This document shows, piece after piece, positions 1 to 9,084 of a stretch of 64,000 nt of DNA. Each line of letters starts with the position of its first letter. The stretch's first letter is position 1. The notes beneath the pieces were generated by a model. The model was not told the DNA's origin. It searched no databases and saw only the letters and a list, made by a program, of their open reading frames with translations. The position numbers were made by a program, and so were the translations under genes. This stretch comes from Roseiarcus sp963748545 (lineage in GTDB: Bacteria; Pseudomonadota; Alphaproteobacteria; Rhizobiales; Beijerinckiaceae): NCBI GenBank assembly GCA_963748545.1, contig CAVVJO010000036.1:1-64000 (forward strand). The letters are read 5' to 3'.

Positions 1-492
<492 letters not shown>

Positions 493-573
493 TATTCTGC
501 AACTTAGTCAAGCGTCAAAGCACTATGTTTCATATTTAGGTAAGTTCGCGCGACAAAAGCTCGCAAATGAGAA

Positions 574-1024
574 TTATAATGCATTATCCCTTGGGCTGAG
601 ATCGAACAGGCTGGTCGCCTCGCTTTCGAGAACCTCCTGCCCGTGCTGATTGAACACCCGCCAGCGCCACTGAGAATGCCGAGGTGCGGCTGCTGCGGGA
701 GCGCCGGGTCTCCAGCACTTCCGCCTTGAGGGTGAGGGAATCGCCGGCCCTGACCGGGTTCGGCCATTTGATGTAGGCGACGCCGGGGGAGGCGAAGGAT
801 TCGGAGCCGGTGAGGATCGCATCGACCGCGAGCCGCATGGCGATCGAACAGGTGTGCCAGCCGCTGGCGATAATTCCGCCGAACGGACCATGGGCGGCCG
901 CATCCGGGTCGACGTGAAACCATTGCGGATCGTAGGCCTCGGCGAAACGCCGGAGCTCCTCCTGCCCGAGTTGATAGGGGCCCGCCTCGATGACCTGGCC
1001 GACATGGAATTCCGCGAATTTCAT
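574..1024 (-). CDS. MaoC-like (R)-enoyl-CoA hydratase in the box operon, frameshifted
   Basis: This is a small hot-dog-fold MaoC dehydratase-like protein of about 150 residues. The start ATG at 1024 has a good ribosome site (GGGAG) a few bases upstream and gives MKFAEFHVGQVIEAGPY. The hydratase signature appears as FAEAYDPQWFHVDPDAA followed by GPFGGIIASGWHT. Near 664-710 the reading changes frame twice: first into a frame with PHLGIL, then into one with RWRVFNQHGQEVL ending EATSLFDLSPRDNAL. It lies between boxA and boxB, so it probably acts on CoA-bound intermediates of benzoate breakdown. Its substrate is not evident from sequence. The stop codon overlaps the palindrome ATAATGCATTAT. Confidence 0.75.
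576..587. promoter_or_regulatory. Candidate BoxR half-site (palindrome ATAATGCATTAT) upstream of boxB
   Basis: A perfect 12-bp palindrome with TGCA at its centre lies at the end of the MaoC-like gene, about 85 bp upstream of boxB. The TGCA core also occurs upstream of boxC and between boxR and the benzoate-CoA ligase gene. TGCA half-sites are known operators for BzdR/BoxR-type regulators. It could give boxB a separate control point. This is a motif match only. Confidence 0.4.
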
Positions 1025-1116
1025 TGGCTCTCCCGGTTTCGTTCGGCGCCCTTGTAGGGCGGGGTCGCTGACCCCCCTGGCGCGCTCAGCGAGCGCGCCC
1101 CACAAGGCGGCTCCTC

Positions 1117-2388
1117 TCAATACGTCTCCAGATGCAGCCGGCCGTCGCGCTTGAGCGCGGGGCCGACGATGTTCCAGTCGAGGCCGCCCTCGCGCGCGAC
1201 GTCGCGCAGCGCGAGCACCACGCCCTCCTCCATCGCCTTGAGGCCGCAGACATAGAAGAAGGCGTTCGGGTCGGCGATCAGAGGCGCGAGGTCCGCCGCG
1301 CGGGCCCGCATCAGATCCTGAACGTAGCGCTTGGGCTCATGGGCCGTCCGGCTGAAGGCGAAGTTGATGTCGATGAAGTCCTTCGGCAGGTTGCCGAGCG
1401 GACCGAAGTAGGGCAGCTCCTCCTGGGTGCGCGCGCCGAAGAACAGCATCAGCTTGCCGCCTTCGAACTTGCCCGATTTGCGCAGGCGCCGCCGCCATTC
1501 CGTCATGGCGCGCATCGGGGCGCTGCCGGTGCCGGTGCAGATCATCACGATCGCGCTCTTGGGATGGTTCGGCATCAGAAAACTCGCGCCGAATGGACCG
1601 GTCACGTTCACGCTGTCGCCGACTTCGAGGTTGCAGAGATAGTTGCTGGCGACGCCGCGCACCGGCCGGCCCTGATGGTCCTCGAGCACGCGCTTCACGG
1701 TCAGCGAGACGTTGTTGTAGCCGGGACGCTCGCCGTTGCGCGGGCTCGCGATCGAATATTGCCGCGGGTGGTGCGGCCGCCCTCCGCCGTCCGCGCCCGG
1801 CGGGACGATCCCGATCGATTGGCCCTCGAGCACCGGAAAAGGCATCGCGCCGAAATCGAGCACGATGTGGTGGGTGTCGTAGTCCCGGCCGACCTGCGTC
1901 ACCCGCACGTTGCCGGCGACCGTCGCGGTCACGAATTTCTCCGCCGCGCGCGGTCCGTAGAGGTTCACGTAGGGATGGGCGGCGGACCAGGGCGGGAGAC
2001 GGCGGCGCAATCGGCGAGGCTGAACTGGCCCTCGCCTCGGCCTCGGCGGAGGGGGGCGTCGCTTCGGCCGGGGCGTCGAGGGCCAGGACGCCCGCCTCGG
2101 AAAGCTCGTCGGCGGTAAGTTCCGCGGGCAAAGCGTCCCAGCCGAACTGCGCGTCCACGCTGTAGGCGCTCGCGCGCGGCATCACGCGCCAGTTGTCGAT
2201 GCTGCCGGTCGGGCAGGGCGGGATGCAGGCCATGCAGAGATTGCACGCCGCCGCATCGACCACGTAGTTGCGCGCGTCGTGGGTGATCGCGCCGACCGGG
2301 CAGGTCGCCTCGCAGGTGTTGCAGCGGATGCAGATTCCGGGTCGATCAGGTGCTGCCGGATGACCGCGGCGTCGACGTGCTCCAGAAT
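1117..2388 (-). CDS. boxA: Benzoyl-CoA oxygenase reductase component BoxA, frameshifted
   Basis: BoxA is an iron-sulfur flavoprotein that passes electrons from NADPH to BoxB. The N-terminus carries two ferredoxin-type 4Fe-4S clusters: CIRCNTC and TCPVGAITH, then CNLCMAC and PCPTGSIDNW. The C-terminal ferredoxin reductase part (1117 to about 1995) shows FPVLEGQSIGIVPPG, GERPGYNNVSLTVKRV, GPFGASFLMPNH and the nucleotide motif CTGTGSAPMRAM. A shift near 2334 falls inside the first cluster motif, and one added A restores EICIRC. A second shift near 1990-1996 separates the two domains. No ATG is visible at the 5' end, so the start near 2388 is approximate. It follows boxC with a gap of about 60 bp. 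Confidence 0.88.
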
Positions 2389-2451
2389 CCCTCCCGTCCC
2401 TCGGAGGGCCCGCCTCCCGCGCGCCCCGGGCGGCGAGACGCCGCCCCTCCG

Positions 2452-4109
2452 CTACACCCGATTCCAGTCGAAGGCGGCCTTCTCGCCCTTTCCGTACACC
2501 TTCAGCGCGCCTTCTCGCCGACGGCGTTGGGGCGCTGGAACACCCAATTCTGCCACGCCGTGAGCCGCGCGAAAATGCGCGTCGCCATCGTCTCGGGGCC
2601 GTTGAAGCGCAGGTTCGCCTCCATGGCGGTCAAGGCGTCGGGGCTCAGCGAGACGCGCTCCTCGATTGCGAGCCGGACCTCGTCGCTCCAGTCGATGTCG
2701 TCGGGCGCGCTGGTGAGGAGGCCGAGTTTTTGGGCCTCGGTCGCGTCGAGAGCCAAGCCGACCTTGGCTCGGACCGCTTCGAGCGCAGGCTTTTCGTCAT
2801 AGAACCGTCGGGCGAGACGCGACTGGCCGCTCGCCATGACGTGATCGCCAAAGTTCGCCGCGCTCAGGGCAATTCTGGGCGCGCGGGCCGGGTCGTCGGG
2901 CAGGGCGAGCTGATAGATGCGATCGCACGCGAGCGCGAGTTCGAAGAGCGTACCCGCGAAGCAGGAGCCTTCCTCGACGAGAGCGAAGAGGCTTCGCGAG
3001 GCGACGTCGAGGCGGCTGAAGGTGCGTCGGAGATAACCGATCGTCTCCCGGACGAGCCAATGGTCCCGGTGCGCTTGAAGCGTCGCGTCCATGGCGAGCG
3101 CGGCGGCCGGATCGCCCTCGGTCTTGATCAGCCATAGACCGATCTCGAGTTCGTTGGTGCGCATCGTGAGAATCGCGTCCTCGAGCTCGCGCGCCAGCGC
3201 CAGCGGATACCAGGCGGCGCCGGCGGCCTCGATTCCGGCGACGTCCCGCGGCTGATCGTCCGCCGGCCCTTTGACGACAAAGGTCGCGGTGCGCTGGGCC
3301 CGGTCGATCGTCACGGCGACATGGGGGTAGCGGAGCGCGTCCGGCGAGTGATCGCGTTCGAGCGGCGTCAGCGCGACGCCCTTCGCGCCTTTCGGGCGGT
3401 CGCTCTGCTCGGCAAGCTCAAGCGCCCGGGCGCGGACGGCGCCCACGAACTCGCCGGGCTTGGCGATCGCGTCGACGAGCCGCCAGTCGACCGCCTTTTG
3501 CCCGCGCACGCCCTCGCTGGTGGTGCAGAAGACGTCGGCGAGGTCGTGGCGCACGCGCCGCTTGTCGGTCAGGCGGGTGAGCCCGCCGGTGCCGGGCAGC
3601 ACGCCGAGCAGCGGGACTTCCGGCAAGCTGATGGCGCTCGACCGGTCGTCGATCAGCAGAATCTCGTCGCAGGCGAGGGCGAGTTCGTAGCCGCCGCCGG
3701 CGCACGAGCCGTTGACCGCGGCGAGGAATTTGAGCCCGCTGTGGGCGGACGAATCTTCCAGCCCGTTGCGGGTCTCGTTGGTGAATTTGCAGAAATTCAC
3801 CTTCCACGCGTGACTCGAGACGCCGAGCATAAAAATGTTCGCCCCCGAGCAGAACACGCGCTCGCGCGCGCTGGTGATCACGACGGTCCGCACCTCGGGA
3901 TGCTCGAAGCGGACACGGTTGACCGCGTCGTTGAGCTCGATGTCGACGCCCAGGTCGTAGCTGTTGAGTTTCAGCTTGTAGCCGGGCCGAAGGCCGCCAT
4001 CCTCGTCGAAGTCGGCTTTCAACGTGGCGATCGGACCCTCGAAGGCGAGCGTCCAGTGCCGGTATTTTTCCGGCGCAGTCTGATAGTCGACCGGGTCGGG
4101 ACGGCTCAT
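2452..4109 (-). CDS. boxC: 2,3-epoxybenzoyl-CoA dihydrolase (benzoyl-CoA-dihydrodiol lyase) BoxC, with 3' frameshift
   Basis: BoxC is a crotonase-superfamily enzyme that opens the ring of the BoxAB product and releases formate. The ATG at 4109 gives MSRPDPVDYQTAPEKYRHW, the family N-terminus. Two crotonase-like halves are visible, including SGANIFMLG and the oxyanion region NGSCAGGGYELALACDE near residues 133-150. As read, the frame stops at 2502 after FQRPNAVGEKAR. One more G near 2510 gives VGEKGALKVYGKGEKAAFDW and a stop at 2452-2454, the expected C-terminus of about 550 residues. It is the first gene of the box operon and diverges from bchG. Confidence 0.92.
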
Positions 4110-4135
4110 GGGACGCTCCTCGATAGGCAGTTTAA

Positions 4136-4163
4136 TGCATTGTCAATGATGCATCATAATGCA
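4136..4163. promoter_or_regulatory. Candidate BoxR operator upstream of boxC (three TGCA half-sites)
   Basis: TGCA occurs at 4136-4139, 4150-4153 and 4160-4163. The last two are separated by exactly six bases (TGCA-TCATAA-TGCA), matching the TGCA-N6-TGCA arrangement described for BzdR/BoxR operators. The cluster lies 27-54 bp upstream of the boxC start and about 130 bp upstream of bchG on the other strand. Repression of boxC in the absence of benzoyl-CoA is the simplest reading. Confidence 0.6.
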
Positions 4164-4294
4164 TATCCAAACCCGAAGCAAGCGCCGTCTTCCCGAATGC
4201 CTTGTGTCAAGCGTCATTGACATCTGCGGTTGGCTGCGTTGAGAGTTCGGCTGTGGTTATGGCTGCACGGCGTTACGACGCCGGGGGTGACCGA

Positions 4295-5209
4295 GTGACA
4301 ACGGAATCGAACCAGCCTGTCGCAATGACAGCTTATCCGGCCCCCTCAGCGGTCCTCGAACTCCTGAAGCCGATCACCTGGTTTCCGCCGATGTGGGCGT
4401 TCGCCTGCGGCGTGGTGTCGTCGGGCGCGCCGATCGTCGCGCATGGCTACACCGCGCTGGTCGGCCTGATCCTCGCGGGTCCGCTGGTGGTCGCGATGAG
4501 CCAGGCCTGCAACGATTGGTACGATCGCGACGTCGACGCCATCAACGAGCCGCAGCGGCCCATTCCCTCGGGACGAATTCCCGGGAGGTGGGGCCTCTAC
4601 ATTGCCGTCATCTGGACGATTTTGGCGCTGCTCGTGGCCGGAACGCTGGGAACCTGGGTGCTGATCGCCGCCGTCGTGGGGGTCGTGCTGGCGTGGGCCT
4701 ACAGCGCCCCGCCGATGCGCCTGAAGGCCAACGGCTGGTGGGGCAATGCGGCCTGCGGGTTCTCCTACGAGAGCCTCGCCTGGATCACGGGCGCCGCGGT
4801 CATGCTGGGCGGCGCCCTTCCTCCGGCGCCGATTCTCGGGATCGCGTTGCTCTATGGCCTCGGCGCGCACGGGATCATGACCTTGAACGACTTCAAGGCG
4901 ATCAAGGGCGATCGGGAAATGGGGATTCGCTCGCTGCCGGTCCAACTCGGACCGGATCGCGCCGCGCAGGTCGCCTGCGTCAGCATGGCGGCGCCGCAAT
5001 TCGTGGTGATCGCGCTGCTCGTGGCCTGGGGGCGGTTCGTCGAAGCCGGCGTCGTCGGTCTGCTGCTGATCGTCCAACTCGTCATGATGCGGCGGTTCCT
5101 GAAAGCGCCGGTCGCGCAGGCGCTCTGGTACAGCGGCTTCGGCGTGCCGCTGTTCGTTCTCGGCATGATGGCGAGCGCCTTCGCGCTCCGCGCTTTGGCC
5201 GCGGCCTAA
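4295..5209 (+). CDS. bchG: Bacteriochlorophyll synthase (geranylgeranyl-bacteriochlorophyllide a synthase) BchG
   Basis: BchG esterifies bacteriochlorophyllide a with geranylgeranyl or phytyl diphosphate, the last assembly step of bacteriochlorophyll. It is a UbiA-superfamily integral membrane prenyltransferase with about eight hydrophobic segments. Diagnostic motifs are LKPITWFPPMWAF, the first Asp-rich motif NDWYDRDVDAINEPQRPIPS, WAYSAPPMRLKANGWWGN and the second Asp-rich motif GIMTLNDFKAIKGDREMG with SLPVQLG. I chose GTG at 4295 because GGGGGTGA precedes it; ATG at 4325 is possible. No other photosynthesis gene is in the window. It is divergent from boxC and followed by a toxin-antitoxin pair on the opposite strand. 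Confidence 0.92.
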   Translation: MTTESNQPVAMTAYPAPSAVLELLKPITWFPPMWAFACGVVSSGAPIVAHGYTALVGLILAGPLVVAMSQACNDWYDRDVDAINEPQRPIPSGRIPGRWGLYIAVIWTILALLVAGTLGTWVLIAAVVGVVLAWAYSAPPMRLKANGWWGNAACGFSYESLAWITGAAVMLGGALPPAPILGIALLYGLGAHGIMTLNDFKAIKGDREMGIRSLPVQLGPDRAAQVACVSMAAPQFVVIALLVAWGRFVEAGVVGLLLIVQLVMMRRFLKAPVAQALWYSGFGVPLFVLGMMASAFALRALAAA

Positions 5210-5403
5210 CCCGCTAGTTCCGGTTGATGCCCGAGCAGCCAATCAGCACACGCCGGTGGCTCCCGCTATGGCGTGTCACGACGCTGAAGAAGTTGAGTTC
5301 CGTAACCGCTCGCGGGTCGCACCGTGCTGCCCGACTTCACGCTGCTTCTCGATATTGCGGCCCCGCGCAGCGGCCTGGTCGAGGATGTGATCCGTCGATT
5401 GAA

Positions 5404-5850
5404 TCAATCCGCAGTCTCCAGCTCGCGCAAGAAATCACCCGTGCTGATGAGGCTTGCGCGTTGATCGACGATAGCCCGGCGCTTCTCGATGTCACTGTCC
5501 TCGAACAGCAGCAAAGCTTCGGCGACCGGATTGCCGCGAAGAAACCGCTCGAGCGTTTCTATCGCCGCCTGTTCGCCAAGTCCGCGAATGGAGCGGCCTT
5601 CTTCAAGACGCCGCTGCTGGTCAATGCCGATGTCGGTCGGCACGATCCGCACCAGGGCCAAATGCGCGTTGATCCACTCCATGATCTGCTCGGCTCCGGG
5701 AGCGCCATGAACGCGGGTCGCCTCGATGTAAACCGCATCGGGGATGCTGACCGGCAACCCAGGGCGCAGAAGAGAATCGAGGGCGTCCGCCAAGACTAAC
5801 GTAAACAGCGGCGACGTATCGGTTACGATGAGGCCGAAGGGCCCACTCAT
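5404..5850 (-). CDS. PIN-domain-like toxin (DUF3368-like)
   Basis: The 148-residue protein begins LIVTDTSPLFTLVLADALDSL, with the early acidic residue and strand pattern of PIN-type nucleases. It continues with PDAVYIEATR, then an acidic stretch and RGLGEQAAIETL, the second conserved acidic region. PIN toxins of this type cleave RNA. The start overlaps the stop of the upstream gene by four bases (ATGA), the arrangement expected for a toxin coupled to its antitoxin. The C-terminal half, with FEDSDIEKRRAIV, fits the family loosely. Family placement is by pattern only. Confidence 0.65.
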   Translation of the reverse strand: MSGPFGLIVTDTSPLFTLVLADALDSLLRPGLPVSIPDAVYIEATRVHGAPGAEQIMEWINAHLALVRIVPTDIGIDQQRRLEEGRSIRGLGEQAAIETLERFLRGNPVAEALLLFEDSDIEKRRAIVDQRASLISTGDFLRELETAD

Positions 5851-6068
5851 TTCTGCCCCCGCAACGCCTCACGGATAAGGGCGCGTCCGCGGAGGCGCGC
5901 CTCGACGTTCGGGCCTTCCATGCGCGCGAGAGGGGGACGAAGTCCAAGCTCCCCGAGACCGGCGAGCACTTCGACGTAATCCTCGAAGCCTTGCTCCTGA
6001 AGGCTATGCCACGTGACTTCGCCGGCGGCATACTTTCGAATCAGCTTCTGCTTCTCGCTCTCGGCCAT
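5847..6068 (-). CDS. Small antitoxin-like protein paired with the PIN toxin
   Basis: This is a 73-residue protein, MAESEKQKLIRKYAAGEVTW onward, without a recognisable DNA-binding motif. I chose the ATG at 6068 because GGAGGAAG sits about eight bases upstream; an in-frame ATG at 6104 lacks such a site. The C-terminus is rich in charged residues (NVEARLRGRALIREALRGQK), typical of a toxin-binding tail. Its stop overlaps the start of the PIN-like gene, and the small-then-PIN order is the usual one for type II systems. Function is inferred from position. Confidence 0.6.
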   Translation of the reverse strand: MAESEKQKLIRKYAAGEVTWHSLQEQGFEDYVEVLAGLGELGLRPPLARMEGPNVEARLRGRALIREALRGQK

Positions 6069-6138
6069 GGATAATTCTTCCTCCAAGCGCGCGCACTTTA
6101 CCACACGTCGGGCCGCCGATGCCGACGGACTGCGCGCA

Positions 6139-7086
6139 TCACACCGCCAGCCCCAGCGCCTCCCGCACCTCCGCGCGCAAAATCTGGAACGTCTCCAGCA
6201 GCGGCTGCGCGCTGGTGTCGACCTTGAGGTCCGCCTTGGAATAGAACGCGGCGCGTCCCGCGAGGATCGATTTCAAATCCTCCATCGCCTCGGCGCTCGC
6301 CGCCATCGGCCGCAAGTCGCCCTGGGCCGCGACGCGCGCCATGTGGTCCTCCGGGTCGGCCTGCAGCCAGACGGTGGTGCAATGGCGGAGCAGCAGGTTG
6401 AAGCTGACGAGATCGGACACCATGCCGCCGGCGGTCGCGATGACCGCCTCGGGATAGATCTGCACCGCCTCCTCGAGCGCGCGGCGCTCGTAGCGGCGGT
6501 AGGCGTTCTGCCCGTACAGGCTAAGGATTTCCGAGGTCGAGCAGCCCGCCGTCTTTTCGATCTCGCGGGTCAGCTCGACGAAAGGGAAATCGAGATCCTC
6601 CGCCAGCATGCGTCCGAGGGTCGATTTGCCGGCGCCCCGCAGGCCGATCAGGGCGATCCGCGGCGAGCGGGCGCGCGCTTCGCCCGTCCCTGTTCCGATC
6701 AGTTCGCCGATCGCGACGCGCACCCGGCGCAGCGTCGCCTCGTCGCGGTTCTCCAGCATCTCGCGGATCAACAGCCATTCCGGCGATCGGGTGGTCACGT
6801 CGCCGAGCAGTTCCGCGAATGAGCAATGCAGCGCGCGGGTGACCTGCAACAGGACCAGCACCGAAGCGTTGCCGACCCCGTATTCCAGATTGGCGAGATG
6901 CCGCTCCGAGACCTCGGTCGCCGCCGCCAGCGCCTTGCGGGTCATGCCGCGCCGCGCGCGCAACGCCCGCACCCGCTCTCCGAGCGCGATCAGGAACGGA
7001 TCCTTCCGCTCCCCTTCTGCGTCGCCGCGCGTGGCGGACGCTTCGAGCGCGGCGACCGTATCTGCTGGCACTATAGTGCTTGACAT
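6139..7086 (-). CDS. boxR: BoxR, benzoyl-CoA-responsive repressor (XRE HTH plus shikimate-kinase-like domain)
   Basis: The 315-residue protein joins an N-terminal XRE helix-turn-helix (GMTRKALAAATEVSERHLAN, about residues 34-90) to a C-terminal shikimate-kinase-like domain. The latter has the P-loop GLRGAGKSTLGRMLAEDL and the downstream TAGGMVSD and GDLRPMA segments. This architecture is that of BoxR/BzdR, repressors of benzoate genes in which the kinase-like domain binds benzoyl-CoA instead of acting as a kinase. I chose ATG 7086 because the longer reading would run through the operator at 7117-7130. It is divergent from the benzoate-CoA ligase gene and next to the box operon. Confidence 0.9.
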   Translation of the reverse strand: MSSTIVPADTVAALEASATRGDAEGERKDPFLIALGERVRALRARRGMTRKALAAATEVSERHLANLEYGVGNASVLVLLQVTRALHCSFAELLGDVTTRSPEWLLIREMLENRDEATLRRVRVAIGELIGTGTGEARARSPRIALIGLRGAGKSTLGRMLAEDLDFPFVELTREIEKTAGCSTSEILSLYGQNAYRRYERRALEEAVQIYPEAVIATAGGMVSDLVSFNLLLRHCTTVWLQADPEDHMARVAAQGDLRPMAASAEAMEDLKSILAGRAAFYSKADLKVDTSAQPLLETFQILRAEVREALGLAV

Positions 7087-7116
7087 GAAGGACTCGCGCC
7101 CATATCCAATTTGGAA

Positions 7117-7130
7117 CGCATAATATTGCA
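7117..7130. promoter_or_regulatory. Candidate BoxR operator in the boxR-ligase intergenic region
   Basis: CGCA-TAATAT-TGCA, read on the minus strand as TGCA-ATATTA-TGCG, is one mismatch away from TGCA-N6-TGCA. It lies about 30 bp upstream of the boxR start and about 110 bp upstream of the ligase start, where it could control both genes. Confidence 0.5.
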
Positions 7131-7240
7131 TGATTTCGGATGGGGGCAAGCCCTGGCGGTCTGCGACACGATGACCCGACTTGCTCCGAAGCGAGATTCA
7201 GTTTCACCTGATTGGGACAAGACGAGACCGGGAGGAGACC

Positions 7241-8818
7241 ATGGACGTGAACGTCGAGCCGCCGCCGGAGACGTTCAATTTCGCCGGGCGCCTCCTGGAC
7301 GTGAACGCCGGCCGGCCGGGCAAGATCGCCTTTCTCGATGACGAGCGGCGGCTGACTTACGGAGAGTTCGACGACCGCGTGCGCCGTTTCGCCGCCGCGC
7401 TGACGGGGGCCGGCGTCAAGCGCGAGGAGCGTGTGCTTCTTCTGATGCTCGATTCGTGCGACTGGCCGGTCGCTTTCCTGGGCGCGATTCTCATGGGCGC
7501 CGTGCCGGTCGCGGTCAATACGCTGCTCACCGCCGACGACCTGGCCTACATGCTGGAGCACGCCCGCGCGCAAGCCGCCATCGTCAGCGGGGCGGTGAAG
7601 CCGGCGCTGAAAGCGGCGTTGATCAAATCCGATCACGAGGTCCACACGGTTGTCGTCTCGCGCCCGACGCAGCCGCTCGAATTCGGAGAAATCGAGTTCG
7701 AGGCCTTTCTCGGTCGGCGCACGCCGCTGGCGAAACCGGCGCGCACCCGCGCCGACGACGCCGCTTTCTGGCTTTATTCTTCGGGCTCGACCGGACGCCC
7801 CAAGGGAACCGTCCATTCGCACGCCAACCCGTACTGGACGGCCGAACTCTACGGCAAGGCGATCCTGGACTTACGCGAGGACGACGTCTGCTTCTCCGCG
7901 GCGAAGCTGTTTTTCGCCTATGGCCTCGGCAACGCCTTGACCTTTCCGCTGTCGGTCGGCGCGTCCGTTCTCCTGATGGGCGAGCGGCCAACTCCGGACG
8001 CCGTGTTCCGGCGCTGGCGCGGCGAGGTGGGCGGCGTGAAGCCCACGGTCTTCTTCGGCGCGCCGACTGGGTTCGCGGGCATGCTGGCCGCGCCGGGCCT
8101 GCCTCAGCGCGAGGAGATCGCGCTGCGCCTCGTCTCCTCGGCGGGCGAGGCGCTGCCGGCCGAGATCGGCGAGCGGTTCAAGCGGCATTTCGGCGTCGAC
8201 ATCGTCGACGGCATCGGCTCGACCGAGATGCTGCACATCTTCATCTCCAACCGACCCGACAAGGTGCGCTACGGCACGACCGGATGGCCGGTGCCGGGCT
8301 ATGAGATCGAGCTGCGCGGCGAAGGCGGCGGCGCGGTCCCGGACGGCGAGCCCGGAGACCTCTTTATCCACGGTCCGTCGTCCGCGCTCATGTACTGGGG
8401 CAATCGTCAGAAGTCGCGCGAGACGTTTCAGGGCGGCTGGACCAAGGCTGGCGACAAGTACATCCGCAACGCCGACGGGTCCTACACCTACGCAGGCCGG
8501 ACCGACGACATGCTCAAAGTGAGCGGCGTCTATGTCAGTCCCTTCGAGGTCGAGGCGACCCTGGTGCAGCACCCCGCCGTGCTGGAGGCCGCCGTGATCG
8601 GCGTGCCGGACGCCGAGGGGTTGACCAAGACCAAGGCTTTCGTTGTTCTGAGGCCGGGCGGCGAGGTCGACGACGCGGGACTGAAGCACTTCGTCAAAGA
8701 CCGGCTCGCGCCCTACAAGTACCCGCGCGCGATCGAGTTTGTAGACGAACTGCCCAAGACCGCGACCGGCAAGATCCAGCGGTTCCGTCTGCGGGAGAAG
8801 GAGCAGGAGCGGGCATAA
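7241..8818 (+). CDS. bclA: Benzoate-CoA ligase
   Basis: This is an acyl-adenylate-forming enzyme of 525 residues that converts benzoate, ATP and CoA to benzoyl-CoA, the entry step of the box pathway. The ATG at 7241 has a strong ribosome site (GGAGGAG). Motifs include the phosphate loop YSSGSTGRPKG, GSTEMLHIFISN in the A5 region, TYAGRTDDMLKVSG at the hinge and the C-terminal catalytic lysine in LPKTATGKIQRFRLR. The start MDVNVEPPPETFNFAGRLLD is typical of benzoate-CoA ligases. It is divergent from boxR and probably BoxR-controlled. Other aryl acids are possible substrates, but the box context favours benzoate. Confidence 0.9.
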   Translation: MDVNVEPPPETFNFAGRLLDVNAGRPGKIAFLDDERRLTYGEFDDRVRRFAAALTGAGVKREERVLLLMLDSCDWPVAFLGAILMGAVPVAVNTLLTADDLAYMLEHARAQAAIVSGAVKPALKAALIKSDHEVHTVVVSRPTQPLEFGEIEFEAFLGRRTPLAKPARTRADDAAFWLYSSGSTGRPKGTVHSHANPYWTAELYGKAILDLREDDVCFSAAKLFFAYGLGNALTFPLSVGASVLLMGERPTPDAVFRRWRGEVGGVKPTVFFGAPTGFAGMLAAPGLPQREEIALRLVSSAGEALPAEIGERFKRHFGVDIVDGIGSTEMLHIFISNRPDKVRYGTTGWPVPGYEIELRGEGGGAVPDGEPGDLFIHGPSSALMYWGNRQKSRETFQGGWTKAGDKYIRNADGSYTYAGRTDDMLKVSGVYVSPFEVEATLVQHPAVLEAAVIGVPDAEGLTKTKAFVVLRPGGEVDDAGLKHFVKDRLAPYKYPRAIEFVDELPKTATGKIQRFRLREKEQERA

Positions 8819-8880
8819 GAGACGGGGCTCGTCGCGCTGCGGTCGGAGTCCGGCGAAAAACAGTCGGCGCCCGCGCCGCG

Positions 8881-9084
8881 CTCGACCACCGAGGGGAATT
8901 CGAGCAGGAGCCCGTCGCCCATTGTCTTGACGACGCGCCCGCCGAGCGAGGCCACCATCGGCCGCGCGGCCTCGCGATGCTCGCGGACGCGTGTCGCCGT
9001 CCCCGCCTCGTCTTCGCCCATCAGGCGCGAGCAGCCGACGACGTCGACGGCGAGGATCGCAGCAAGGCGGCGGACGGCGGTCAT
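8881..9084 (-). pseudogene. Truncated class III adenylate/guanylate cyclase fragment
   Basis: The first 68 residues of a class III cyclase are intact from ATG 9084: RLAAILAVDVVGCSRLMGED with the metal-binding Asp, then GGRVVKTMGDGLLLEFPSVVE. After that the family sequence stops abruptly. The frame runs on with unrelated residues and into the end of the benzoate-CoA ligase gene, which is transcribed towards it. The start overlaps the stop of the upstream full-length cyclase gene by four bases, so it was once the next gene of an operon. Most of the catalytic domain is gone, so this is a remnant. Confidence 0.7.

Noticed and set aside
5224..5799. A 191-codon plus-strand ORF after bchG
   Set aside because: It is antisense to the PIN-like toxin gene, which has family motifs and a coupled partner.
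8881..9084. The cyclase fragment as the true N-terminus of a gene overlapping the ligase gene
   Set aside because: The family sequence ends after 68 residues and the rest of the frame is antisense to the ligase gene end, so no functional cyclase can be made.
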